64,000 nucleotides of DNA from Phytopythium helicoides (lineage: Eukaryota; Oomycota; Peronosporomycetes; Pythiales; Pythiaceae), in NCBI GenBank assembly GCA_024867545.1, contig JANFNE010000055.1:62001-126000 (forward strand), written 5' to 3'. Under the pieces are notes generated by a model. It was not told the origin of the DNA. It did no database searches and saw only the letters and a program-made list of their open reading frames with translations. How positions within the stretch are numbered: the first letter of the stretch is position 1; each line of letters begins with the position of its first letter. The position numbers and the translations under genes are program-made. Shown here one piece after another: positions 24,396-33,984 of the stretch.

Positions 24396-26103
24396 TTAGC
24401 ATCCCGAGCCGCCGGCAATGACAAGACACGCCGTGCTCTCAAAGATGCCCATGATGTTGATCATGACCGACCAAACAAGAGCGAACATGAGGTAAAACAC
24501 CGTGAAGTTGCCGAGCAGGCGGCTCTTTCCTCCCTTGTGCAACAGCTCCTGGCAGCCCTTCTTTTGGTTCGGGAGTAGGATCAATGCAAGCCACGACACG
24601 ATGCTGAAGGCATACGCGATGACGATGGCATACGTCAAGTCCTTGCGGATCGAGTGGTCGTCGTCCTGGATGCGCTCCGATGTCAAGTTAAACGGCCGGT
24701 CAATCAGCAGCGTGAATGTGGTGGCAAATGGCGAGGCAACGTTGCCGACAGTGGTCACCAAACCATACATGGCACCTTCGCTTCCTTCTTGAATGATTTC
24801 AACGATGACAAAGTTGGCAACCATCCAGCCGATTCCACCAGGAAGTTCAACAGCCAGAGGAGTCCCAAGCCAGAACCACTGGTTGCGGAACACGTCCCAG
24901 ACCGTGATCATGCTGACTGCAAAGTCGACGATGATGGCAAAAGAGACCTGTGCCAATAATGATCCAATGCCAGTTCCAGCCCAGACCCCATTTCGAAGTC
25001 ACCATGAGTCCAAACATAAAGAGCAGGTTGCTGAGAATATCGCTGATGGTGCTATTGATCGGTTCGACGCCAACCAAGTACTCCTGAATTGGAGTACCAG
25101 CGGTGTACGAAATCCCACCAAGCAAGTTGTAGAGGAACACGAACGCGATCACTTGGTATACGGCGCGCTGGCACATCGCATCGTACAATTGAGTAATGTA
25201 AAGCTTGAAATTGACCCGCTCTTGCTTGTCTTCCTTGATGAAGAACCACGTGGAGGGGAAAACTGGCACCGTGCAGACCGCGAAGATGATCATGAGCTGC
25301 GGAAAGCTCAGCGAGAAGTCGAACGAACCCCCATAGTCCGCGCCATTGAAGCAAAATCCAGTGACGATTTCACCAATGATAACAAACGCCGTTCTCACAG
25401 TGTAAATCATTGTTTGCGTCTTGCCACGGACCTCAACTGGCTCACGCTGAGCCAACCCCGCCATGATACCGTCAGCACAAACATCCGACATAACGTAGCC
25501 AAATGCCGCAAAGAACATCAACATCACATACTTGGCGCCTTCCGATGGAGCGTCGTAGTTGATGCGGGCCTTGATTTCCGGAGTATAGTCCGATGGATCA
25601 ACGTCACGGTCCGCTGGATTAGTGTAGTACGGCTTGCCGACTGGAGAGCAGGCCATCACAACGAGCATGATGAAGCAGATTCCCCATCCGATGAGCATGT
25701 AAGGTCGACGACGGTATCCGAAAATGGGGAAGCAGTCGGACAGAATGCCGTAGAAGACCTTAAAACTCCAAGGAAGAACAACAAGAGTACTAGCCACCGT
25801 CACTTGAGACCCAGTGCAGTTCAGGTACTCCTGAAGGAATGGGTAGATGGTTTCGGGCAGCGATCCGTAGATGAGTCCGACGACGGCATATTGCACGAAG
25901 AGCCCAATGTTGTCTCGGCTGGTGAGAATCGGACGACCTCCAGCTCTCAGTGCGCCGCCCTCGAAATCTCCGGCGAAATTTCCATCCGGCGTTTTGATAC
26001 TGGTGTAGTTGCCGTCCTCGACGTCCTTGGCACCAGAAGTTCCGCTCAAATATGACAACCGAGACGGCACATCGGTTCTTGGCGGGTTGTGGCCGATCGC
26101 CAT
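24396..26103 (-). CDS. BT1/FBT-family transporter, copy 4 of 15 (one frameshift)
   Basis: It starts MAIGHNPPRTDVPSRLSYLS, with an N-terminal tail several residues shorter than in copies 1-3, and ends FESTACLVIAGGSGC. An extra base in AAAAGAG at 24939-24942 breaks the frame between IIGTGLF and the helix AIIVDFAVSMITVWDVF; corrected length is 568 aa. Long stretches are base-identical to copy 3 (for example around 25253-25362 versus 22948-23052). The loop before helix 8 differs (AGTPIQEYLVGVEPINSTIS instead of ASSPVQEYMVGVTPINS), which could affect substrate preference. Confidence 0.88.
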
Positions 26104-26591
26104 GATTGCAGTGGTTCAAGCGCTTCGGAGGGTCTTGTGAACTGGAGTCGGCAGATCTCGGAATGAGGTGCCTGCATCGAGGGAAAATACGACATTCTAG
26201 CCAACTACCGCCCCGCTCATTGTAGGCGGGCGGAGAAGTTTGGCACAGCATTCAATTCAGATTGCACAACACAATCTCCAAATTCACCGAGTGAACTTGA
26301 TGATGTGTAACCGGTACCACGCGGTGATGTTCCCGTGAGGCGGTGCACCGTTGTCAATTCGAGCTGAGCGGGGCCACGATGGTGAGGCGAGTTCCCTCGT
26401 TTCGAGATGGACCTCTTGTCGCTCGATGGCGCAACTTGCACCTACTTTCTTTTGGTTTGTTTTGGACGATCGCACATCATTATGCAAACTAAATCCTCAG
26501 AAATGTCAAATTGAAACACGTTGAAGTGAAATTATTACTAGAGCAATGCGGTGAACACAAGTGGTGCTCTCATACTCGCACAGCTACCAGC
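26104..26591. other. intergenic spacer, copies 4-5
   Basis: Holds the copy 4 promoter motif; nothing else supported. Confidence 0.5.
26150..26168 (-). promoter_or_regulatory. Inr/FPR core promoter of copy 4
   Basis: Minus-strand CCTCATTCCGAGATCTGCC, 47 bases before the ATG at 26103; the Inr half is strong and the FPR half weak. Confidence 0.55.
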
Positions 26592-28262
26592 TTAACAGCC
26601 CGAGCCACCAGCGATCACAAGACATGCCGTGCTCGTGAAGATGGCCATGATGTTGGTCATCACTGACCACACCAACGCGAATGAGACGTAGAACACCGTA
26701 ATACCGCCGAGAATACGGCTCGTGCCACCCGTGCGAAGCAACTCCTGGCACGCCTCCTTCTGAGGAGGAAGAAGCAGCAGGAACACCCACGCAAACATCG
26801 TGCACGCATACATGATGATAATGGTGTACGAAATGTCCATGCGCACCGAGTGATCGTCCGCCTGCACGCGCTCGGTCGTGATGTTGAACGGGTTGTCCAT
26901 CAGAAGAGTGAGAGTAGTAGCAAACGGAGACGCGGTGTTGGCGACCGTGGTGACCATGCCGTAAACAGCAGCCTCACTACCCTCGTTCGCGAGTTCGACA
27001 ATTGCGAAGTTGGCGATAATCCAGCCAACGCCGTACGGAAGCTGAACGGCAATAGGAGGACCAAGCCAGAACCACTGGTTGCGAAGCACGTCCCACACAG
27101 TGATCATGCTGACAGTGCAGTCCACAACAATCACGAAGATACCAGTGAAGATGATCATCCAGCGCCAGCTCCACTGCAGTCCCCACTTCGACACCACCAT
27201 CAAGCCAAACATGAAGAGCAGGTTGCTCAGAATATCTGAGATCGTGCTGTTGATAGGCGTCACGTCCACCATGTACTCCTGCACGACAGAGCTGGCTTCG
27301 TACGTGATGTCCTGGAACAGGTTGTAGAAGAACACAAACGCAATCACCTGGTACATCGCACGTCTGCAGATGAGGTCGAAGAGGGTGCTGATGTACTTGA
27401 TGAAGTTGGGCTTCTCATGCTTCTCCTCCTTGATGAACATCCACGTTGCAGGGAACACAGGAATTGTGCACACGGTGAAGATGATCATGAGCTGAGGGAA
27501 ACTGAGCGAGAAATCGAAGGTGCCGCCGTAGTCGGCACCGTTGAAGCAGAAACCCGTGATGATCTGGCCGATGATGACAAACACCGTTCGCACGATGTAG
27601 ATCAACGACTGAGTCTTTCCACGGCGGTCGAGAGGTTCGCGTTGCGCATACTCAGCGGTGATACCATCAGCACACACGTCCGACATGACGTAGCCAAACG
27701 CCGCGAAGAACATCAGCATGACGTACTTGGCACCAAGCGACGGCGCATCGTAGTTGATGCGCGCGCGAATCTCGTCCGTGTACAGCGAAGGATCAACGTT
27801 GCGGTCGTCCGGATTGGTGTAGTACGGCTTGCCAATCGGGATGCATGCCATGACGAGAAGCATGATGAAGCAGATCGTCCATCCGATGAGCATGTAGGGA
27901 CGACGACGGTAGCCGAAGATCGGGAAGCAATCCGAGACGATGCCATAGAAGACCTTGAAACTCCAGGGCAGCACGACGAGGGTCTTGGCAGTCGTGACTT
28001 GCGCGCCAGTACAGTTCAGATACTCCTGCAGGAACGGGTAGATAGTCTCGGGGAGCGAGCCGTACACCAGTCCAACAACAGCGTACTGCACGAGCAGACC
28101 GATGCTGTCGCGGCTCGTGAGATCAGGAGCGCCACCAGCTCGCAGGGCACCACCTTCGAATTCTCCATTGGCGTCGGGTGTCTTGACGCCGGTGTAGTTG
28201 CCTTCCTCGATGTCCTTGGGGTTAGATGTAGCGCTCAGGTACGGCAGACGCTGGTTTAGCAT
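26592..28262 (-). CDS. BT1/FBT-family transporter, copy 5 of 15 (intact body, altered N-terminus)
   Basis: The frame is uninterrupted. Homology to the family begins at RLPYLSATSNPKDIEEGNY. The nearest ATG (28262, MLNQRLPYLS) gives 556 aa; an in-frame upstream start at 28334 would add 24 residues that do not resemble the usual MAIGNHAPGTG leader. The normal leader and the promoter motif are therefore missing, and the spacer to copy 6 is only about 190 bases, against roughly 0.5-1.6 kb between most other copies. This looks like a duplication or deletion breakpoint. The body is most similar to copy 6; it has AEYAQREPLDRRGKTQS, the sequon NCTG and the tail FTSTACLVIAGGSGC. Transport ability is plausible and expression doubtful. 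Confidence 0.88.
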   Translation of the reverse strand: MLNQRLPYLSATSNPKDIEEGNYTGVKTPDANGEFEGGALRAGGAPDLTSRDSIGLLVQYAVVGLVYGSLPETIYPFLQEYLNCTGAQVTTAKTLVVLPWSFKVFYGIVSDCFPIFGYRRRPYMLIGWTICFIMLLVMACIPIGKPYYTNPDDRNVDPSLYTDEIRARINYDAPSLGAKYVMLMFFAAFGYVMSDVCADGITAEYAQREPLDRRGKTQSLIYIVRTVFVIIGQIITGFCFNGADYGGTFDFSLSFPQLMIIFTVCTIPVFPATWMFIKEEKHEKPNFIKYISTLFDLICRRAMYQVIAFVFFYNLFQDITYEASSVVQEYMVDVTPINSTISDILSNLLFMFGLMVVSKWGLQWSWRWMIIFTGIFVIVVDCTVSMITVWDVLRNQWFWLGPPIAVQLPYGVGWIIANFAIVELANEGSEAAVYGMVTTVANTASPFATTLTLLMDNPFNITTERVQADDHSVRMDISYTIIIMYACTMFAWVFLLLLPPQKEACQELLRTGGTSRILGGITVFYVSFALVWSVMTNIMAIFTSTACLVIAGGSGC

Positions 28263-28455
28263 AATATCTTGAGATGGGACACAACACGTGTATATATTAT
28301 TCAAGCGTCCATGATATCGAACAGCGGCACCCACAATGGAGCTGCATCAAATAAAACTGGCAAGGCTGTCAAAAACCAAGGATTGAGACAAAGCAAATTC
28401 GAGCATGATGAAACTAACTCGTTAACACGAAGGCGCAGAAAGGTCAAGTCTCCAC

Positions 28456-30177
28456 TTAGCAGCCCGAGCCACCAGCGATCACGAGGCACGATGTGCTGTC
28501 GAAAATCGCCATGATGTTGGTCATCACTGACCACACCAGCGCAAACGAGACGTAGAACACCGTAATACCGCCAAGAATACGGCTGTTTCCTCCCTTGCGC
28601 AACAGCTCCTGGCACGCCTCCTTCTGAGGAGGGAGAAGCAGCAGGAACACCCACGCAAACATCGTGCACGCATACATGATGATGATGGTGTACGTGATGT
28701 CCATGCGCACCGAGTGATCGTCCGCCTGCACGCGCTCGGTCGTGATGTTGAACGGGTTGTCCATGACGAGTGTCAGCGTGGTAGCGAACGGAGACGCGGT
28801 GTTGGCGACCGTGGTGACCATACCATAAACGGCACCTTCGTTACCCTCACCAACCAGCTCAACGATCACAAAGTTGGCAATCATCCAGCCGACGCCGTAC
28901 GGAAGCTGAACGGCAATAGGAGGGCCAAGCCAGAACCATTGGCTACGGAACACGTCCCAAACAGTGATCATACTGACCGTAAAGTCGACAACAATGACGA
29001 AAAGACCCGTAGCAATGATCATCCAGCGCCAGTTCCACTGCAGTCCCCACTTCGACACCACCATCAAGCCAAACATGAAGAGCAGGTTGCTCAGAATGTC
29101 AGATAGAGTGCTGTTGATCGGCGTCACGTCCACCATGTACTCCTGCACGACAGAGCTCGACTCGTACGTGATGTCCTGGAACAGGTTGTAGAAGAATACG
29201 AACGCAATGACCTGGTAGACGGCTCGTTGACAGATAAGGTCGAACAGGCCGCTGATGTACTTCTTAAAGTTCGGCTTTTCATGCTTTTCCTCCTTGATGA
29301 AAAACCATGTCGCGGGGAAAACAGGAATTGTGCACACGGTGAAGATGATCATGAGCTGAGGGAAGCTGAGCGAGAAGTCAAAGGTACCGCCGTAGTCGGC
29401 ACCATTGAAGCAGAAACCAGTGATGCACTCGCCAATGATGACAACGGCAGTTCGGACGGTATAGATCATCGACTGAGTCTTTCCGCGACGGTCGAGAGGC
29501 TCACGCTGAGCAAACTCAGCAGTGATACTGTCGGCACACACATCGGACATGACGTAGCCAAATGCCGCGAAGAACATGAGCATGACGTACTTAGCGCCTT
29601 CCGATGGGGCGTCATAGTTGATACGGGCTTCAATTTCAGCAGTGTAGTCGGACGGGTCGATGTCACGATCAGACGCAACCGTGTAGTACGGCTTGCCAAT
29701 CGGGATGCACGCCATGACGAGGAGCATGATGAAGCAGATACCCCAGCCGATGAGCATGTAGGGACGACGGCGGTAGCCGAAGATCGGGAAGCAATCCGAG
29801 ATGATGCCATAAATGGCCTTGAAGCTCCAGGGCAGCACCACGAGCGTGCTCGCAGTCGTGACTTGCGCGCCGGTGCAGTTCAGGTACTCCTGCAAGAACG
29901 GGTAGATGGTCTCGGGGAGTGAGCCGTACACCAGCCCAACAACAGCGTACTGCACGAGCAGGCCGATGCTGTCGCGACTTGTAAGCACGGGAGCACCACC
30001 AGCTCGCAGAGCTCCGCCTTCAAATTCTCCATTGGCGTCGGGTGTCTTGGCGCCGGTGTAGTTGCCCTCCTCGATGTCCTTGGGGGCCGAGGTACCGCTC
30101 ACGTACGACAGCCGTGAAGCCATGGCCGAGTCGACCTTGTTCGACCCAGTGCCGGGGGCGTGGTTGCCGATCGCCAT
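28456..30177 (-). CDS. BT1/FBT-family transporter, copy 6 of 15 (intact, 573 aa)
   Basis: This is a good reference copy. Residues 1-66 form a polar leader with the array-wide motif RLSYVSGTS...KDIEEG.Y...TPD...EGGALRAG. Helix 1 starts near residue 70, the sequon NCTG is at 100-103, and PWSFKAIYGIISDCFP (116-131) leads to GYRRRPY (134-140). SDVCADS is at 211-217 with AQREPLDRRGKTQ at 223-235. EEKHEKPNF (296-304) lies in the central cytosolic loop, WDVFRSQWFWLGPP is at 407-420, DDHSVRMD at 486-493, and the invariant tail runs from 559 to 573. A complete promoter motif lies 43 bases upstream, so it is likely expressed and functional as a carrier; the substrate is unknown. Confidence 0.93.
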   Translation of the reverse strand: MAIGNHAPGTGSNKVDSAMASRLSYVSGTSAPKDIEEGNYTGAKTPDANGEFEGGALRAGGAPVLTSRDSIGLLVQYAVVGLVYGSLPETIYPFLQEYLNCTGAQVTTASTLVVLPWSFKAIYGIISDCFPIFGYRRRPYMLIGWGICFIMLLVMACIPIGKPYYTVASDRDIDPSDYTAEIEARINYDAPSEGAKYVMLMFFAAFGYVMSDVCADSITAEFAQREPLDRRGKTQSMIYTVRTAVVIIGECITGFCFNGADYGGTFDFSLSFPQLMIIFTVCTIPVFPATWFFIKEEKHEKPNFKKYISGLFDLICQRAVYQVIAFVFFYNLFQDITYESSSVVQEYMVDVTPINSTLSDILSNLLFMFGLMVVSKWGLQWNWRWMIIATGLFVIVVDFTVSMITVWDVFRSQWFWLGPPIAVQLPYGVGWMIANFVIVELVGEGNEGAVYGMVTTVANTASPFATTLTLVMDNPFNITTERVQADDHSVRMDITYTIIIMYACTMFAWVFLLLLPPQKEACQELLRKGGNSRILGGITVFYVSFALVWSVMTNIMAIFDSTSCLVIAGGSGC

Positions 30178-31242
30178 GGTGTCGCCACAGGGTGAGGAGA
30201 CTCGACTTGAGGTGCCGCTGGTGAATTGGACAATGAGAAGCTAGCGAGAGAGCTCCGTTCCTCCGTTGGGGTCCGAGCAAGAAGAGTACACAGGAAATGT
30301 AATCTCGTGCCAAGTGGAGCACACCTCGTGCCAACTCGACAGTAGCCGGCACGGAGGATGGGGCCTGCAACGGAGACCGTGAGACTCCAGTTCAGTGTAT
30401 CGACCGTGAGAGGGGCCTCGTGCGTTGCAGATCGTCGCGGAGTGACTTTGATGCCTGCCTCAGCGCGTATACTGTATTGTATAGCGCGTCACAGGTCCAC
30501 AAGTTGACTTGCCTTCAGTGTGAACACCGAAGAGCCTGGTTAACACTATTTTTCATTATAGAGCTAATTTTACTAATTTTAGTGGTGTAAATTACGAATA
30601 TGTAAAATACAATATCAAATTAAAATGTGCCACTGTGCATCACCGGATCAATGTGGATCTCGCAGGTCGAGTCGAGACCGTCAGCTTGTTTGCGAGCGCT
30701 CGCTTTACAACACCGGATCGAGTGAACAGCACCGCTCACGCCACGCTCGTTAGCATACCAGCAGATAGCTCTTGTGCTAACTTTTTCACACTTCAATTTC
30801 TGACCAAGCAACAGACTTTTGCCGTTCCTCACCTCTGTTACTCAAGATGAGCGGTCGGATTGCGGGTTTGTCGTTGCTTCTCTGTGAGCGTCTTTCTCGG
30901 TGATCAGAGAGATTCCTCGATCAGTTTTTCTTTTATTGAGAGTAAAAACTTATTTCTCTTTCTCTTGTGTGCCGAAAATTTTCCCATGGGGGATTTTGTA
31001 GCCGGATGACCACCAAGAAAATCGTGTTGATACAGTTCAACGAGACTACCCATTACGACTAGCATCCGAAGCAGAATACCTTAATTGGTTCCAAAAAAAA
31101 TTAGCTATGATAGCAAGAGTGTTCAACTAAGGATTCAACGACGAAGTCTGAGAAAGCATCAAAACGGAACACATACGAGTTGACTCTTATTGCCTAGCTC
31201 GTTCATACAACTAGAGTTTGTCAAGCCCAGGCGCTTGAGAGC
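30178..31242. other. intergenic spacer, copies 6-7, AT-rich middle
   Basis: Holds the copy 6 promoter motif. From 30540 to 31160 it is AT-rich with A- and T-runs; the small opposing frames near 30620-30850 have no support. Confidence 0.5.
30220..30238 (-). promoter_or_regulatory. Inr/FPR core promoter of copy 6
   Basis: Minus-strand TCTCATTGTCCAATTCACC, 43 bases before the ATG at 30177. Confidence 0.6.
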
Positions 31243-32952
31243 TTAACAACCGGAGCCACCCGCGATCACGAGGCACGACGTGCTGTCGAAAATCGCCATA
31301 ATGTTGGTCATGACCGACCAGACGAGCGCGAAGCAGATAACAAAGACCGTCACTGCGCCGATCGTTCGGTTGGTGCCGCCAGTGCGAAGAAGCTCCTGGG
31401 TTGCCTCCTTCTGGGGTGGCAACATGAACAGGAACACCCACGCGAACATGGTGCACGCATACATGATAATGACAACGTAGGTAATGTCCTTGCGGATCGA
31501 GTGGTCATCCTCCTGAATGCGCTCCGTCGTGAGGTTGAACGGGTTGTCCATGACAAGTGTCAGCGTGGTTGCGAATGGAGATGCCACGTTGAACACGGTC
31601 GTGACAAGGCCATACATGGCACCCTCGTTGCCTTCGCCCGCAAGCTCGACAATGACAAAGTTGCCAATCATCCAGCCAACACCAGCAGGAAGCTGCACGG
31701 CAATCGGCGGACCGAGCCAGAACCATTGGTTCCGGAACACATCCCACACCGTGATCATGGTGGTCGTGAAGTCAATAGCAATGACAAAGATGCCAGTGCC
31801 AACAATCATCCAGCGCCAGTTCCAGTGCAGTCCCCACTTTGATGTGACCATAAGGCCAAGCATGAAGAGCAAATTGCTGAGAATGTCACTGATGGTGCTG
31901 TTGATTGGGGTCACACCCACCATGTACGACTGGATCGGCGAGCTCGCAGTGTAAGAAATATCAGCAAAGATGTTGGCGAGGAAGATGTACCAGACAACCT
32001 GAAACACAGCGCGCTTGCAGATGAGGTCGAAGAGGCCATTGATGTACTCCTTGAAGTTCGGCTTCTCATGCTTCTCCTCCTTGATGAAGAGCCACGTTGC
32101 CGGGAACACGGGAAGAGTGCACACGGTGAAGATGATCATGAGCTGAGGGAAACTGAGCGAGAAGTCAAAGTTTCCACCATACTCCTCGCCGTTGAAGCAG
32201 AAACCCGTGATGATCTGGCCGATGATGACAAACACCGTACGCACAATGTAGATCATCGACTGGGTCTTTCCACGGCGGTCAAGAGGCTCATGCTGAGCAT
32301 AGTCCACCGTGATACTGTCGGCGCACACGTCCGACATGACGTAGCCAAACGCCGCGAAGAACATGAGCATGACGTACTTGGCACCCTGGGACGGAGCATC
32401 GTAGTTGATGCGCGCGCGAATCTCGTCCGTGTAGTCCGAAGGATCAACATCCCGATCAGACGGAACAGTGAAGTAGGGGTCGCCAATTGGCATGCATGCC
32501 ATCACAAGCAGCATGATGAAGCAAATCGTCCATCCGATGAGCATGTATGGACGACGACGGTAGCCGAAGATCGGGAAGCAGTCAGACAGAATGCCGTAGA
32601 AGACCTTGAAACTCCAGGGCAGCACGACCAGCGTCTGCGCCGTCGTGACCTGTGCACCCGTCGAGTTGAGGTACTGCTGCATGAACGGGTAGATAGTCTC
32701 GGGGAGCGAGCCGTAGATCAGACCAACGACTGCGTACTGCACAAGCAGACCGATGCTGTCGCGGCTAGTGAGTACAGGAGCTCCACCAGCACGGATGGCA
32801 CCGTCCTCGGGGGCGTCAGGTGTCTTGATTCCCGTGAAGCCTTCCTCAACGTCCTTGGGGTTGGACGTGCCGCTCAGGTACGACAGACGTGCCGCGAGCG
32901 TGGGGTCAACCTTGCTGGACCCCATGCCTGGGGCGCGGTTCGGAGCCGACAT
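31243..32952 (-). CDS. BT1/FBT-family transporter, copy 7 of 15 (intact, 569 aa)
   Basis: The ATG at 32952 begins MSAPNRAPGMGSSKVDPTLA and is preferred over the open frame running to 33153, because the promoter motif (32996-33014) lies between them. The leader is shortened after TPD (APEDGAIRAGG), lacking the usual EFEGGAL. Helix 7 differs from copies 1-6 (VVWYIFLANIFADISYTASS), resembling copy 8. A single substitution gives AQHEPLDRRGKTQ in the loop otherwise AQREP. The sequon is NSTG and the tail FDSTSCLVIAGGSGC. It sits at the edge between the first sequence group (copies 1-7) and the rest. Confidence 0.92.
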   Translation of the reverse strand: MSAPNRAPGMGSSKVDPTLAARLSYLSGTSNPKDVEEGFTGIKTPDAPEDGAIRAGGAPVLTSRDSIGLLVQYAVVGLIYGSLPETIYPFMQQYLNSTGAQVTTAQTLVVLPWSFKVFYGILSDCFPIFGYRRRPYMLIGWTICFIMLLVMACMPIGDPYFTVPSDRDVDPSDYTDEIRARINYDAPSQGAKYVMLMFFAAFGYVMSDVCADSITVDYAQHEPLDRRGKTQSMIYIVRTVFVIIGQIITGFCFNGEEYGGNFDFSLSFPQLMIIFTVCTLPVFPATWLFIKEEKHEKPNFKEYINGLFDLICKRAVFQVVWYIFLANIFADISYTASSPIQSYMVGVTPINSTISDILSNLLFMLGLMVTSKWGLHWNWRWMIVGTGIFVIAIDFTTTMITVWDVFRNQWFWLGPPIAVQLPAGVGWMIGNFVIVELAGEGNEGAMYGLVTTVFNVASPFATTLTLVMDNPFNLTTERIQEDDHSIRKDITYVVIIMYACTMFAWVFLFMLPPQKEATQELLRTGGTNRTIGAVTVFVICFALVWSVMTNIMAIFDSTSCLVIAGGSGC

Positions 32953-33984
32953 AGTTGTAGACGAAGCGGAGGCTGCTGGGGCTTGAGCTTGTCGACGAAA
33001 ATCGGAGAATGAGCTCCAGGCTGCGGGGCTGACACGTGCCGCCGCTTGATTCTCACACGGCGGAGCGAATGCGTTGATGACAGTCAGTCGGCCGAGAGAG
33101 TCCTGTCTGTGGAGCTCCCGGACGCACAGCGGCCAAGAGCACTCACGGTCCAAAGTCTGCTGAGACCGTGCAGTCTCCTGCTCACTGGGAGGTCAATGCA
33201 GTGCAATGCGAGAGTCCCGCGTAGTGTGTTGGTGCAACTCTTTCGAGCACAAACGGGTCAGTGATTTGGTTGATAGGTGATCGCTTTACTGTCACAACCA
33301 ATACCCTTTTGAAGTAGAGTACAAGACTACAGGTAAAAAGTATTCTAGAAGTAGAAATTGGTACCTGTATAAACACATGTGAATGTGGCCGTGCTCACAC
33401 ACCACCTTGGTGTCGAAAAGCCAGACCACCAAATGACTAAAAAATGTTTGAATATCGAATTAAACTGTTTACATCGGAATCCCATTATAGCATTTCCAGC
33501 AGCACCGCCGACGAGTGACTCCTTCGACGCTGTCTTCATCGCTCGTATAGTCGTTGGGGAGCACTACAGAATGGCCGTGTGGATCGGTTTGATCGGAGAT
33601 TAGATCGCCGCCATTAGTCATGAGATCGTGCTGGAACGCTGAAGCGAAAGAGCACTTCAACACCATGGTTTTTGTGGACGTCCGTACACTATACCAAAAC
33701 TTTGAGACACCTTCATTGCATCCAAGAGACTCACCAACCAATAAAGAACGGTGACGAGAACAGTATTTATAAATGTTTGATATATCAAAACGAATTTAGT
33801 TATGATTGTAAACACACCTAAATTCGCCAGTTGACGCTGTCAACTCAAGATGCAGAATTGAAACGTCAATGGATACACCAAAAGATCACAAAAGCCGCAC
33901 TGCGATTACAGACCGAATTCAACTAGTATGTTCACTCAAAGCACCAGTGCAGGAAGCATGAGCTGCTTACCACTCTCGGCAGCT
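32953..33984. other. intergenic spacer, copies 7-8
   Basis: Promoter motif of copy 7 at the left end; remainder AT-moderate without a supported gene. Confidence 0.5.
32996..33014 (-). promoter_or_regulatory. Inr/FPR core promoter of copy 7
   Basis: Minus-strand GCTCATTCTCCGATTTTCG, close to the full consensus, 44 bases before the ATG at 32952. Confidence 0.65.
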
